DNA from: Anniella stebbinsi
Lineage: Eukaryota > Chordata > Lepidosauria > Squamata > Anniellidae
DNA: 64,000 nt
Assembly: GCA_029215795.1 (NCBI GenBank)
Contig: JARDYH010000017.1
Coordinates: 372,001 to 436,000 of the forward strand
Direction of reading: 5' to 3'
Every line of letters starts with the position of its first letter. Position 1 is the stretch's first letter. The notes beneath the pieces were generated by a model. It was not told the origin of the DNA. It ran no database searches and worked only from the letters and a program-made list of their open reading frames with translations. Positions 49,070 through 62,499 of this stretch are shown here, in pieces. The position numbers and the translations under genes were made by a program.

Positions 49070-52000
49070 TCCCCTTCTTCCCCTAGACTTCCCCTTCCCT
49101 CTATACTTCCCCTTCTTCCCCTACACTTCCCCTAGACTTCCCCTTCTTCCCCTAGACTTCCCCTTTTTCCCCTAGACTTCCCCTTCCCTCTATACTTCCT
49201 CCTCATCCCCTAGACTTCCCCTTCTTCCCCTAGACTTCCCCTTCTTCCCCTAGACTTCCCCTAGACTTCCCCTTTCCTCTATACTTCCCCTTCTTCCCCT
49301 AGACTTCCACTAGACTTCCCCTTCCCTCTATACTTCCCCTTCTTCCCCTAGACTTCCCCTAGACTTCCCCTTCCCTCTATACTTCCCCTTCTTCCCCTAG
49401 ACTTCCCCTAGACTTCCCCTTCCCTCTATACTTCCCCTTCTTCCCCTAGACTTCCCCTTTCCTCTATACTTCCCCTTCTCCCCTAGACTTCCCCTAGACT
49501 TCCCCTTCCCTCTATACTTCCCCTTCTTCCCCTAGACTTCCCCTAGACTTCCCCTTCTTCCCCTAGACTTCCCCTTTTTCCCCTAGACTTCCCTTTCCCT
49601 CTATACTTCCTCTTCTTCCCCTAGACTTCCCCTTCTTCCCCTAGTCTTCCACTTCTTCCCCTAGACTTTCCGTAGACTTCCCCTTCCCTCTATACCTTCC
49701 CTTCTTCCCCTTCTTCCCCTAGACTTCCCCTTCTTCCCTTAGACTTCCCCTGGACTTCCCCTTCCCTCTATACTTCCCCTTCTTCCCCTAGACTTTCTCT
49801 TCCCTCTATACTTCCCTTTCTTCCCCTAGACTTCCCCTTCTTCCCCTAGACTTCCCCTTCTTCCCCTAGACTTCTCCTTCCCTCTATACTTCCCTTTCTT
49901 CCCCTAGACTTCCCCTAGACTTCCCTTCCCTCTATACTTCCCCTTCTTCCCCTAGACTTCCTCTTCTTCCCCTAGACTTCCACTTCCCTCTATACTTCCC
50001 CTTCTTCCCCTAGACTTCCCCTTCTTCCCTTAGACTTCCCCTTCCTCCCCTAGACTTCCCATTCTTCCCCTAGACTTCCCCTTCTTCCCCTAGACTTCCC
50101 CTAGACTTCCCATTGCCTCTATACTTCCCCTTCTTCCCCTAGACTTTCTCTTCCCTGTATACTTCCCCTTCTTCCCCTAGACTTCCCCTTGTTCCCCTAG
50201 ACTTCCCCTAGACTTCCCTTCCCTCTATACTTCCCCTTCTTCCCCTAGACTTCCCCTAGACTTCCCCTTCCCTCTCTACTTCCCCTTCTTCCCCTAGACT
50301 TCCCCTTCTTCCCCTAGAGTTCCCCTTCTTCCCCTAGACTTCCCCTTCCCTCTATACTTCCCCTTCTTCCCCTAGACTTCCCCTAGACTTCCCCTTCCCG
50401 CTATACTTCCCCTTCTTCCCCTAGACTTCCCCTTCTTCCCCTAGACTTCCCCTTCCATCTATACTTCCCCTTCTTCCCCTAGACTTCTCCTAGACCTCCC
50501 CTTCCCTCTATACTGCTCCTTCTTCCCCTAGACTTCCCCTGGACTTCCCCTTTCCTCTATACTTCCCCTTCTTCCCCTAGACTTCCACTAGACTTCCCCT
50601 TCCCTCTATACTTCCCCTTCTTCCCCTAGACTTCCCCTAGACTTCCCTTTCCCTCTATACTTCCCCTTCTTCCCCTAGACTTCCCCTTCCCTCTATACTT
50701 CCCCTTCTTCCCCTAGACTTCCCCTAGACTTCCCCTTCCCTCTATACTTCCCTTTCTTCCCCTAGTCTACCCCTGGACTTCCCCTTCCCTCTATACTTCC
50801 CCTTCTTCCCATAGATTTCCCCTTCTTCCCCTAGACTTCCCCTTCTTCCCCTAGACTTCCCCTTCCCTCTATACTTCCCCTTCTTCCCCTAGACTTCCCC
50901 TAGACTTCCCTTCCCTCTATACTTCCCCTTCTTCCCCTAGACTTCCCCTAGACTTCCCCTTCCCTCTCTACTTCCCCTTCTTTCCCTAGACTTCCCCTTC
51001 TTCCCCTAGACTTCCCCTTCTTCCCCTAGACTTCCCCTTCTTCCCCTAGACTTCCCCTTCTTCCCCTAGACTTCCCCTTCCCTCTATACTTCCCCTTCTT
51101 CCCCTAGACTTCCCCTAGACTTCCCTTTCCCTCTATACTTCCCCTTCTTCCCCTAGACTTCCCCTAGACTTCCCCTTCCCTCTCTACTTCCCCTTCTTCC
51201 CTAGACTTCCCCTTCCCTCTATACTTCCCCTTCTCCCCTAGACTTCCCCTAGACTTCCCCTTCCCTCTATACTTCCCCTTCGTCCCCTAGACTTCCACTT
51301 CCCTCTATACTTCCCCTTCTTCCCCTAGGCTTCCCCTAGACTTCCCCTTCCCTCTCTACTTCCCCTTCTTCCCCTAGACTTCCCCTTCTTCCCCTAGTCT
51401 TCCCTTTCTTCCCCTAGACTTCCCCTTCCCTCTATACTTCCCCTTCTTCCATTAGACTTCCCCTTCCCTCTATACTTCCCCTGCTTCCCCTAGACTTCCC
51501 CTAGACTTCCCCTTCTTCCCCTAGACTTCCCCTAGACTTCCCCTTCCCTCTATACTTCCCCTTCTTCCCCTAGACTTCCCCTTCCCTCTATACTTCCCCT
51601 TCTTCCCCTAGACTTCCCCTTCTTCCCCTAGACTTCCTCTTCTTCCCCTAGACTTCCCCTTCCCTCTATACTTCCCCTTCTTCCCCTAGACTTCCCCTAG
51701 ACTTCCCCTTCCCTCTCTACTTCCCCTTCTTCCCCTAGACTTCCCCTTCTTCCCCTAGACTTCCCCTTCTTCCCCTAGACTTTCCCTTCCCTCTATACTT
51801 CCCCTTCTTCCATTAGACTTCCCCTTCCCTCTATACTTCCCCTGCTTCCCCTAGACTTCCCCTAATCTTCCCCTTCTTCCCCTAGACTTCCCCTAGACTT
51901 CCCTTCCCTCTATACTTCCCCTTCTTCCCCTAGACTTCCCCTAGACTTCCCCTTCCCTCTCTACTTCCCCTTCTTCCCCTAGACTTCCCCTTCTTCCCCT

Positions 52001-52590
52001 AGACTTCCCCTTCTTCCCCTAGACTTCCCCTAGACTTCCCTTTCCCTCTATACTTCCCCTTCTTCCCCTAGACTTCCCCTAGACTTCCCCTTCCCTCTAT
52101 ACTTCCCCTTCTTCCCTTAGACTTCCCCTTCTTCCCCTAGACTTCCCCTTCGTCCCCTAGACTTCCCATAGACTTCCCCTTTCCTCTATACTAACCCTTC
52201 TTCCCCTAGACTTCCACTAGACTTCCCCTTCCCTCTATACTTCCCCTTCTTCCCCTAGACTTCCCCTAGACTTCCCCTTCCCTCTATACTTCCCCTTCTT
52301 CCCCTAGACTTCCCCTAGACTTCCCTTTCCCTCTATACTTCCCCTTCTTCCCCTAGACTTCCCCTAGACTTCCCCTTCCCTCTATACTTCCCCTTCTTCC
52401 CTAGACTTCCCCTTACCTCTATACTTCCCCTTCTCCCCTAGACTTCCCCTAGACTTCCCCTTCCCTCTATACTTCCCCTTCGTCCCCTAGACTTCCCCTT
52501 CCCTCTATACTTCCCCTTCTTCCCCTAGGCTTCCCCTAGACTTCCCCTTCTTCCCCTAGACTTCCCCTTTTTCCCCTAGACTTCCCCTTC
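49070..52590. repeat. Less homogenised stretch between domains 2 and 3
   Basis: The same modules occur, but with many variant units I did not see elsewhere: CCATTCTTCCCC near 50060, TTGTTCCCC near 50188, TAGACCTCCCC and CTGCTCCTTC near 50492-50520, and CCCATAGATTTCCCC near 50808. It also mixes markers of both sides: CCTCATCCCC at 49205, TAGTCTACCCCTGG at 50763, and the TTCGTCCCC-CCCATAG-CTAACCC group at 52152 and 52649 (497 bp apart). Confidence 0.65.
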
Positions 52591-55500
52591 CCTCTATACT
52601 TCCTCTTCTTCCCCTAGACTTCCCCTTCTTCCCCTAGACTTCCCCTTCGTCCCCTAGACTTCCCATAGACTTCCCCTTTCCTCTATACTAACCCTTCTTC
52701 CCCTAGACTTCCACTAGACTTCCCCTTCCCTCTATACTTCCCCTTCTTCCCCTAGACTTCCCCTAGACTTCCCCTTCCCTCTATACTTCCCCTTCTTCCC
52801 CTAGACTTCCCCTAGACTTCCCCTTCCCTCTATACTTCCCCTTCTTCCCCTGGACTTCCACGTCTTCCCCTAGACTTCCCCTTCTTCCCCAAGACTTCCC
52901 CTACACTTCCCCTTCCCTCTATACTTCCCCTTCCTCCCTAGACTTCCCCTAGATTTCCCCTTCTTCCCCTAGACTTTCTCTTCCCTCTATACTTCCCCTT
53001 CTTCCCCTAGACTTCCCCTTCTTCCCCTAGACTTCCCCTTCTTCCCCTAGACTTCCCCTTCGCTCTATACTTCCCCTTCTTCCCCTAGACTTCCCCTAGA
53101 GTTCCCCTTCCCTCTCTACTTCCCCTTCTTCCCCTAGACTTCCCCTTCTTCCCCTAGACATCCCCTTCTTACCCTAGACTTCCCCTTCCCTCTATACTTC
53201 CCCTTCTTCCATTAGACTTCCCCTTCCCTCTATACTTCCCCTGCTTCCCCTAGACTTCCCCTAGACTTCCCCTTCTTCCCCTAGACTTCCTGTAGTCTTC
53301 CCCTTCCCTCTATACTTCCCCTTCTTCCCCTAGACTTCCCCTTCCCTCTATACTTCCCCTTCTTCCCCTAGACTTCCCCTTCTTCCCCTAGACTTCCTCT
53401 TCTTCCCCTAGACTTCCCCTTCCCTCTATACTTCCCCTTCTTCCCCTAGACTTCCCCTTCTTCCCTTAGACTTCCCCTAGACTTCCCCTTCCCTCTATAC
53501 TTCCCCTTCTTCCCCTAGACTTCCCCTAGACTTCCCCTTCCCTCTAGACTTCCCCTTCTTCCCCTAGACTTCCCCTAGACTTCCCCTTCCCTCTAGACTT
53601 CCCCTTCTTCCCCTAGACTTCCCCTTCTTCCCCTAGACTTCCTCTTCTTCCCCTAGATTTCCCCTAGACTTCCCCTTCCCTCTATACTTCCCCTTCTTCC
53701 CCTAGACTTCCCCTAGTCTTCCCCTTCCCTCTATACTGCCCCTTCTTCCCCTAGACTTCCCCTAGACTTCCCCTTTCCTCTATACTTCCCCTTCTTCCCC
53801 TAGACTTCCCCTAGATTTCCCCTTCTCGCTATACTTCCCCTTCTTCCCCTAGACTTCCCCTAGACTTCCCCTTCCCTCTATACTTCCCCTTCTTCCCCTA
53901 GACTTCCCCTAGACTTCCCCTTCCCTCTATACTTCCCCTTCTTCCCCTAGACTTCCCCTTCTTCCCATAGACTTCCCCTTCTTCCCTTAGATTTCCCCTT
54001 CTCCCCCTAGACTTCCCCTAGACTTCCCCTTCCCTCTATACTTCCCCTTCTTCCCCTAGACTTCCCCTTCTTCTCCTAGACTTCCCCTTCTTCCCCTAGA
54101 CTTCCCCTTCCCTCTATACTTCCCCTTCTTCCCCTAGACTTCCCCTAGACTTCCCCTACTTCCCCTAGACTTCCCCTTCTTCCCCTAGACTTCCCCTAGA
54201 CTTCCCCTTCCCTCTATACTTCCCCTTCTTCCCCTAGACTTCCCCTTCTTCCCCAAGACTTCCCCTTCTTCCCCTAGACTTCCCCTAGACTTCCCCTTCC
54301 CTCTATACTTCCCCTTCTTCCCCTAGACTTCCCCTTCTTCCCCTAGACTTCCCCTAGACTTCCCCTTCCCTCTATACTTCCCCTTCTTCCCCTAGACTTC
54401 CCCTAGACTTCCCCTTCCCTCTATACTGCCCCTTCTTCCCCTAGACTTCCCCTAGACTTCCCCTTTCCTCTATACTTCCCCTTCTTCCCCTAGACTTCCA
54501 CTAGACTTCCCCTTCCCTCTATACTTTCCCTTCTTCCCCTAGACTTCCCCTAGACTTCCCCTTCTTCCCCTAGACTTCCCCTAGACTTCCCCTTCCCTCT
54601 ATACTTCCCCTTCTTCCATTAGACTTCCCCTTCCCTCTATACTTCCCCTTCTTCCTCTAGATTTCCCCTAGACTCCCCTTCTTCTCCTAGACTTCCCCTA
54701 GACTTCCCCTTCCCTCTATACTTCCCCTTCTTCCCCTAGTCTACCCCTTGACTTCCCCTTCCCTCTATACTTCCCCTTCTTCCCCTAGACTTCCACGTCT
54801 TCCCCTAGACTTCCCCTTCTTCCCCAAGACTTCCCCTACACTTCCCCTTCCCTCTATACTTCCCCTTCTTCCCTAGACTTCCCCTAGATTTCCCCTTCTT
54901 CCCCTAGACTTCCCCTTCCCTCTATACTTCCCCTTCTTCCCCTAGAGTTCCCCTTCTTCTCCTAGATTTCCCCTTCTTCCCCTAGACTTCCCCTTTCCTC
55001 TATACTTCCCCTTCTTCCCCTAGACTTCCCCTAGACTTCCCCTTCTTCCCCTAGACTTCCCCTTTTTCCCCTAGACTTCCCCTTCCCTCTATACTTCCTC
55101 TTCTTCCCCTAGATTTCCCCTTCTTCCCCTAGACTTCCCCTTCTTCCCCTAGACTTCCCGTAGACTTCCCCTTCCCTCTATACATTCCCTTCTTCCCCTT
55201 CTTCCCCTAGACTTCCCCTTCTACCCCTAGACTTCCCCTGGACTTCCCCTTCCCTCTATACTTCCCCTTCTTCCCCTAGACTTTCTCTTCCCTCTATACT
55301 TCCCCTTCTTCCCCTAGACTTCCCCTTCTTCCCCTAGACTTCCCCTTCCCTCTATACTTCCCCTTCTTCCCCTAGACTTCCCCTAGACTTCCCTTCCCTC
55401 TATACTTCCCCTTCTTCCCCTAGACTTCCCCTAGACTTCCCTTCCCTCTCTACTTCCCCTTCTTCCCCTAGACTTCCCCTTCTTCCCCTAGACTTCCCCT

Positions 55501-56483
55501 TCTTCCCCTAGACTTCCCCTTTCCCTCTATTCTTCCCCTTCTTCCATTAGACTTCCCCTTCCCTCTATACTTCCCCTGCTTCCCCTAGACTTCCCCTAGA
55601 CTTCCCCTTCTTCCCATAGACTTCCCATAGACTTCCCCTTCCCTCTATACTTCCCCTTCTTCCCCTAGACTTCCCCTTCCCTCTATACTTCCCCTTCTTC
55701 CCCTAGACTTCCCCTTCTTCCCCTAGACTTCCTCTTCTTCCCCTAGACTTCCCCTTCCCTCTATACTTCCCCTTCTTCCCCTAGACTTCCCCTTCTTCCC
55801 TTAGACTTCCCCTTCTTCCCCTATACTTCCCCTTCCCTCTATACTTCCCCTTCTTCCCCTAGACTTCCCCTAGACTTCCCCTTCCCGCTATACTTTTCCT
55901 TCTTCCCCTAGACTTCCCCTTCTTTCCCTAGACTTCCCCTTCCATCTATACTTCCCCTTCTTCCCCTAGACTTCTCCTAGACTTCCCCTTCTTCCCCTAG
56001 ACTTCCCCTTCTTCCCCTAGACTTCCCGTAGACTTCCCCTTCCCTCTATACTTTCCCTTCTTCCCCTAGACTTCCCCTAGACTTCCCCTTCTTCCCCTAG
56101 ACTTCCCCTAGTCTTCCCCTTCCCTCTATACTTCCCATTCTTCCATTAGACTTCCCCTTCCCTCTATACTTCCCCTGCTTCCCCTAGACTTCCCCTAGAC
56201 TTCTCCTTCTTCCCCTTAACTTCCCCTAGACTTCCCTTCCCTCTATACTTCCCCTTCTTCCCCTAGACTTCCCCTAGACTTCCCCTTCCCTCTCTACTTC
56301 CCCTTCTTCCCCTAGACTTCCCCTTCTTCCCCTAGACTTCCCCTTCTTCCCCTAGACTTCCCCTTCCCTCTATACTTCCCCTTCTTCCATTAGACTTCCC
56401 CTTCCCTCTATACTTCCCCTGCTTCCCCTAGACTTCCCCTAGACTTCCCCTTCTTCCCCTAGACTTCCCCTAGACTTCCCCTT
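52590..56483 (+). repeat. 3894-bp tandem duplication, left copy
   Basis: Nine markers recur at exactly 3894 bp: TTCGTCCCC at 52649/56543, CACGTC at 52862/56756, CTGTAGTC at 53291/57185, TAGTCTACC at 54739/58633, CACGTC at 54797/58691, TACATTCCC at 55181/59075, CTATTCTTCC at 55531/59425, CCCGCTATAC at 55887/59781 and CCTTAACTTCC at 56217/60111. Similarity starts near 52590. One substitution I found is T at 53816 against C at 57710. Confidence 0.93.
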
Positions 56484-59400
56484 CCCTCTATATTTCCTCT
56501 TCTTCCCCTAGACTTCCCCTTCTTCCCCTAGACTTCCCCTTCGTCCCCTAGACTTCCCATAGACTTCCCCTTTCCTCTATACTAACCCTTCTTCCCCTAG
56601 ACTTCCACTAGACTTCCCCTTCCCTCTATACTTCCCCTTCTTCCCCTAGACTTCCCCTAGACTTCCCCTTCCCTCTATACTTCCCCTTCTTCCCCTAGAC
56701 TTCCCCTAGACTTCCCCTTCCCTCTATACTTCCCCTTCTTCCCCTGGACTTCCACGTCTTCCCCTAGACTTCCCCTTCTTCCCCAAGACTTCCCCTACAC
56801 TTCCCCTTCCCTCTATACTTCCCCTTCCTCCCTAGACTTCCCCTAGATTTCCCCTTCTTCCCCTAGACTTTCTCTTCCCTCTATACTTCCCCTTCTTCCC
56901 CTAGACTTCCCCTTCTTCCCCTAGACTTCCCCTTCTTCCCCTAGACTTCCCCTTCGCTCTATACTTCCCCTTCTTCCCCTAGACTTCCCCTAGAGTTCCC
57001 CTTCCCTCTCTACTTCCCCTTCTTCCCCTAGACTTCCCCTTCTTCCCCTAGACATCCCCTTCTTACCCTAGACTTCCCCTTCCCTCTATACTTCCCCTTC
57101 TTCCATTAGACTTCCCCTTCCCTCTATACTTCCCCTGCTTCCCCTAGACTTCCCCTAGACTTCCCCTTCTTCCCCTAGACTTCCTGTAGTCTTCCCCTTC
57201 CCTCTATACTTCCCCTTCTTCCCCTAGACTTCCCCTTCCCTCTATACTTCCCCTTCTTCCCCTAGACTTCCCCTTCTTCCCCTAGACTTCCTCTTCTTCC
57301 CCTAGACTTCCCCTTCCCTCTATACTTCCCCTTCTTCCCCTAGACTTCCCCTTCTTCCCTTAGACTTCCCCTAGACTTCCCCTTCCCTCTATACTTCCCC
57401 TTCTTCCCCTAGACTTCCCCTAGACTTCCCCTTCCCTCTAGACTTCCCCTTCTTCCCCTAGACTTCCCCTAGACTTCCCCTTCCCTCTAGACTTCCCCTT
57501 CTTCCCCTAGACTTCCCCTTCTTCCCCTAGACTTCCTCTTCTTCCCCTAGATTTCCCCTAGACTTCCCCTTCCCTCTATACTTCCCCTTCTTCCCCTAGA
57601 CTTCCCCTAGTCTTCCCCTTCCCTCTATACTGCCCCTTCTTCCCCTAGACTTCCCCTAGACTTCCCCTTTCCTCTATACTTCCCCTTCTTCCCCTAGACT
57701 TCCCCTAGACTTCCCCTTCTCGCTATACTTCCCCTTCTTCCCCTAGACTTCCCCTAGACTTCCCCTTCCCTCTATACTTCCCCTTCTTCCCCTAGACTTC
57801 CCCTAGACTTCCCCTTCCCTCTATACTTCCCCTTCTTCCCCTAGACTTCCCCTTCTTCCCATAGACTTCCCCTTCTTCCCTTAGATTTCCCCTTCTCCCC
57901 CTAGACTTCCCCTAGACTTCCCCTTCCCTCTATACTTCCCCTTCTTCCCCTAGACTTCCCCTTCTTCTCCTAGACTTCCCCTTCTTCCCCTAGACTTCCC
58001 CTTCCCTCTATACTTCCCCTTCTTCCCCTAGACTTCCCCTAGACTTCCCCTACTTCCCCTAGACTTCCCCTTCTTCCCCTAGACTTCCCCTAGACTTCCC
58101 CTTCCCTCTATACTTCCCCTTCTTCCCCTAGACTTCCCCTTCTTCCCCAAGACTTCCCCTTCTTCCCCTAGACTTCCCCTAGACTTCCCCTTCCCTCTAT
58201 ACTTCCCCTTCTTCCCCTAGACTTCCCCTTCTTCCCCTAGACTTCCCCTAGACTTCCCCTTCCCTCTATACTTCCCCTTCTTCCCCTAGACTTCCCCTAG
58301 ACTTCCCCTTCCCTCTATACTGCCCCTTCTTCCCCTAGACTTCCCCTAGACTTCCCCTTTCCTCTATACTTCCCCTTCTTCCCCTAGACTTCCACTAGAC
58401 TTCCCCTTCCCTCTATACTTTCCCTTCTTCCCCTAGACTTCCCCTAGACTTCCCCTTCTTCCCCTAGACTTCCCCTAGACTTCCCCTTCCCTCTATACTT
58501 CCCCTTCTTCCATTAGACTTCCCCTTCCCTCTATACTTCCCCTTCTTCCTCTAGATTTCCCCTAGACTCCCCTTCTTCTCCTAGACTTCCCCTAGACTTC
58601 CCCTTCCCTCTATACTTCCCCTTCTTCCCCTAGTCTACCCCTTGACTTCCCCTTCCCTCTATACTTCCCCTTCTTCCCCTAGACTTCCACGTCTTCCCCT
58701 AGACTTCCCCTTCTTCCCCAAGACTTCCCCTACACTTCCCCTTCCCTCTATACTTCCCCTTCTTCCCTAGACTTCCCCTAGATTTCCCCTTCTTCCCCTA
58801 GACTTCCCCTTCCCTCTATACTTCCCCTTCTTCCCCTAGAGTTCCCCTTCTTCTCCTAGATTTCCCCTTCTTCCCCTAGACTTCCCCTTTCCTCTATACT
58901 TCCCCTTCTTCCCCTAGACTTCCCCTAGACTTCCCCTTCTTCCCCTAGACTTCCCCTTTTTCCCCTAGACTTCCCCTTCCCTCTATACTTCCTCTTCTTC
59001 CCCTAGATTTCCCCTTCTTCCCCTAGACTTCCCCTTCTTCCCCTAGACTTCCCGTAGACTTCCCCTTCCCTCTATACATTCCCTTCTTCCCCTTCTTCCC
59101 CTAGACTTCCCCTTCTACCCCTAGACTTCCCCTGGACTTCCCCTTCCCTCTATACTTCCCCTTCTTCCCCTAGACTTTCTCTTCCCTCTATACTTCCCCT
59201 TCTTCCCCTAGACTTCCCCTTCTTCCCCTAGACTTCCCCTTCCCTCTATACTTCCCCTTCTTCCCCTAGACTTCCCCTAGACTTCCCTTCCCTCTATACT
59301 TCCCCTTCTTCCCCTAGACTTCCCCTAGACTTCCCTTCCCTCTCTACTTCCCCTTCTTCCCCTAGACTTCCCCTTCTTCCCCTAGACTTCCCCTTCTTCC

Positions 59401-60377
59401 CCTAGACTTCCCCTTTCCCTCTATTCTTCCCCTTCTTCCATTAGACTTCCCCTTCCCTCTATACTTCCCCTGCTTCCCCTAGACTTCCCCTAGACTTCCC
59501 CTTCTTCCCATAGACTTCCCATAGACTTCCCCTTCCCTCTATACTTCCCCTTCTTCCCCTAGACTTCCCCTTCCCTCTATACTTCCCCTTCTTCCCCTAG
59601 ACTTCCCCTTCTTCCCCTAGACTTCCTCTTCTTCCCCTAGACTTCCCCTTCCCTCTATACTTCCCCTTCTTCCCCTAGACTTCCCCTTCTTCCCTTAGAC
59701 TTCCCCTTCTTCCCCTATACTTCCCCTTCCCTCTATACTTCCCCTTCTTCCCCTAGACTTCCCCTAGACTTCCCCTTCCCGCTATACTTTTCCTTCTTCC
59801 CCTAGACTTCCCCTTCTTTCCCTAGACTTCCCCTTCCATCTATACTTCCCCTTCTTCCCCTAGACTTCTCCTAGACTTCCCCTTCTTCCCCTAGACTTCC
59901 CCTTCTTCCCCTAGACTTCCCGTAGACTTCCCCTTCCCTCTATACTTTCCCTTCTTCCCCTAGACTTCCCCTAGACTTCCCCTTCTTCCCCTAGACTTCC
60001 CCTAGTCTTCCCCTTCCCTCTATACTTCCCATTCTTCCATTAGACTTCCCCTTCCCTCTATACTTCCCCTGCTTCCCCTAGACTTCCCCTAGACTTCTCC
60101 TTCTTCCCCTTAACTTCCCCTAGACTTCCCTTCCCTCTATACTTCCCCTTCTTCCCCTAGACTTCCCCTAGACTTCCCCTTCCCTCTCTACTTCCCCTTC
60201 TTCCCCTAGACTTCCCCTTCTTCCCCTAGACTTCCCCTTCTTCCCCTAGACTTCCCCTTCCCTCTATACTTCCCCTTCTTCCATTAGACTTCCCCTTCCC
60301 TCTATACTTCCCCTGCTTCCCCTAGACTTCCCCTAGACTTCCCCTTCTTCCCCTAGACTTCCCCTAGACTTCCCCTT
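56484..60377 (+). repeat. 3894-bp tandem duplication, right copy
   Basis: Partner of 52590-56483, with no length change between any pair of markers checked. It starts near the CTCTATATTTCCTC unit (about 56490; the partner reads CTCTATACTTCCTC). The alignment ends near 60378, where canonical modules take over. Confidence 0.93.
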
Positions 60378-62499
60378 CCCTCTATACTTCCCCTTCTTCC
60401 CCTAGACTTCCCCTTCCCTCTATACTTCCCCTTCTTCCCCTAAACTTCCCCTTCTTCCCCTAGACTTCCTCTTCTTCCCCTAGACTTCCCCTTCCCTCTA
60501 TACTTCCCCTTCTTCCCCTAGACTTCCCCTTCTTCCCTTAGACTTCCCCTTCTTCCCCTATACTTCCCCTTCCCTCTATACTTCCCCTTCTTCCCCTAGA
60601 CTTCCCCTAGACTTCCCCTTCTTCCCCTAGACTTCCCCTAGACTTCCCCTTCCCTCTATACTTCCCCTTCTTTCCCTAGACTTCCCCTTCCCTCTATACT
60701 TCCCCTTCTTCCCCTAGACTTCCCCTTCTTCCCCTAGACTTCCTCTTCTTCCCCTAGACTTCCCCTTCCCTCTATACTTCCCCTTCTTCCCCTAGACTTC
60801 CCCTTCTTCCCTTAGACTTCCCCTTCTTCCCCTATACTTCCCCTTCCCTCTATACTTCCCCTTCTTCCCCTAGACTTCCCCTAGACTTCCCCTTCCCTCT
60901 CTACTTCCCCTTCTTCCCCTAGACTTCCCCTTCTTCCCCTAGACTTCCCCTTCTTCCCCTAGACTTCCCCTTTCCCTCTATACTTCCCCTTCTTCCATTA
61001 GACTTCCCCTTCCCTCTATACTTCCCCTGCTTCCCCTAGACTTCCCCTAGACTTCCCCTTTTTCCCATAGACTTCCCATAGACTTCCCCTTCCCTCTATA
61101 CTACCCCTTCTTCCCCTAGACTTCCCCTTCCCTCTATACTTCCCCTTCTTCCCCTAGACTTCCCCTTCTTCCCCTAGACTTCCTCTTCTTCCCCTAGACT
61201 TCCCCTTCCCTCTATACTTCCCCTTCTTCCCCTAGACTTCCCCTTCTTCCCTTAGACTTCCCCTTCTTCCCCTATACTTCCCCTTCCCTCTATACTTCCC
61301 CTTCTTCCCCTAGACTTCCCCTAGACTTCCCCTTCCCGCTATACTTTTCCTTCTTCCCCTAGACTTCCCCTTCTTCCCCTAGACTTCCCGTAGACTTCCC
61401 CTTCCCTCTATACTTTCCCTTCTTCCCCTAGACTTCCCCTAGACTTCCCCTTCTTCCCCTAGACTTCCCCTAGACTTCCCCTTCCCTCTATACTTCCCAT
61501 TCTTCCATTAGACTTCCCCTTCCCTCTATACTTCCCCTGCTTCCCCTAGACTTCCCCTAGACTTCTCCTTCTTCCCCTTAACTTCCCCTAGACTTCCCTT
61601 CCCTCTATACTTCCCCTTCTTCCCCTAGACTTCCCCTAGACTTCCCCTTCCCTCTCTACTTCCCCTTCTTCCCCTAGACTTCCCCTTCTTCCCCTAGACT
61701 TCCCCTTCTTCCCCTAGACTTCCCCTTCCCTCTATACTTCCCCTTCTTCCATTAGACTTCCCCTTCCCTCTATACTTCCCCTGCTTCCCCTAGACTTCCC
61801 CTAGACTTCCCCTTCTTCCCCTAGACTTCCCCTAGACTTCCCCTTCCCTCTATACTTCCCCTTCTTCCCCTAGACTTCCCCTTCCCTCTATACTTCCCCT
61901 TCTTCCCCTAAACTTCCCCTTCTTCCCCTAGACTTCCTCTTCTTCCCCTAGACTTCCCCTTCCCTCTATACTTCCCCTTCTTACCCTAGACTTCCCCTTC
62001 TTCCCTTAGACTTTCCCTTCTTCCCCTATACTTCCCCTTCCCTCTATACTTCCCCTTCTTCCCCTAGACTTCCCCTAGACTTCCCCTTCTTCCCCTAGAC
62101 TTCCCCTAGACTTCCCCTTCCCTCTATACTTCCCCTTCTTTCCCTAGACTTCCCCTTCCCTCTATACTTCCCCTTCTTCCCCTAGACTTCCCCTTCTTCC
62201 CCTAGACTTCCTCTTCTTCCCCTAGACTTCCCCTTCCCTCTATACTTCCCCTTCTTCCCCTAGACTTCCCCTTCTTCCCTTAGACTTCCCCTTCTTCCCC
62301 TATACTTCCCCTTCCCTCTATACTTCCCCTTCTTCCCCTAGACTTCCCCTTCCCTCTATACTTCCCCTTCTTCCCCTAGATTTCCCCTTCTTCCCTTAGA
62401 CTTCCCCTTCTTCCCCTATACTTCCCCTTCCCTCTATACTTCCCCTTCTTCCCCTAGACTTCCCCTAGACTTCCCTTCCCTCTATACTTCCCCTTCTTC

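Larger units (their letters stand above)
29735..49070. repeat. Domain 2: blocks marked by CCTCCTCATCCCC
   Basis: The CCTCCTCATCCCC variant occurs at 34458, 38104, 39529, 40519, 42995, 43985, 47632 and 49205 (position of the A). A related CCTCCTCGTCCCC form is at 31983. Further markers limited to this part are TTACCTCTATAC, CCATTGACTCTATAC, CTTGTCCCC and TTCCCTCTTAC. Together they show several superimposed duplications. The left end overlaps the copy of domain 1 sequence. Confidence 0.82.

Noticed and set aside
49070..52590. Degenerate transposon or gene relic in the variant-rich stretch
   Set aside because: Every unit still resolves into A, B or C modules with point changes. There are no terminal repeats, target-site duplications or foreign sequence.
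52590..60377. Calling the 3894-bp pair an assembly artefact outright
   Set aside because: At least two substitutions distinguish the copies and the same style of duplication occurs elsewhere in the window, so a real duplication is at least as likely. Reads are needed to decide.
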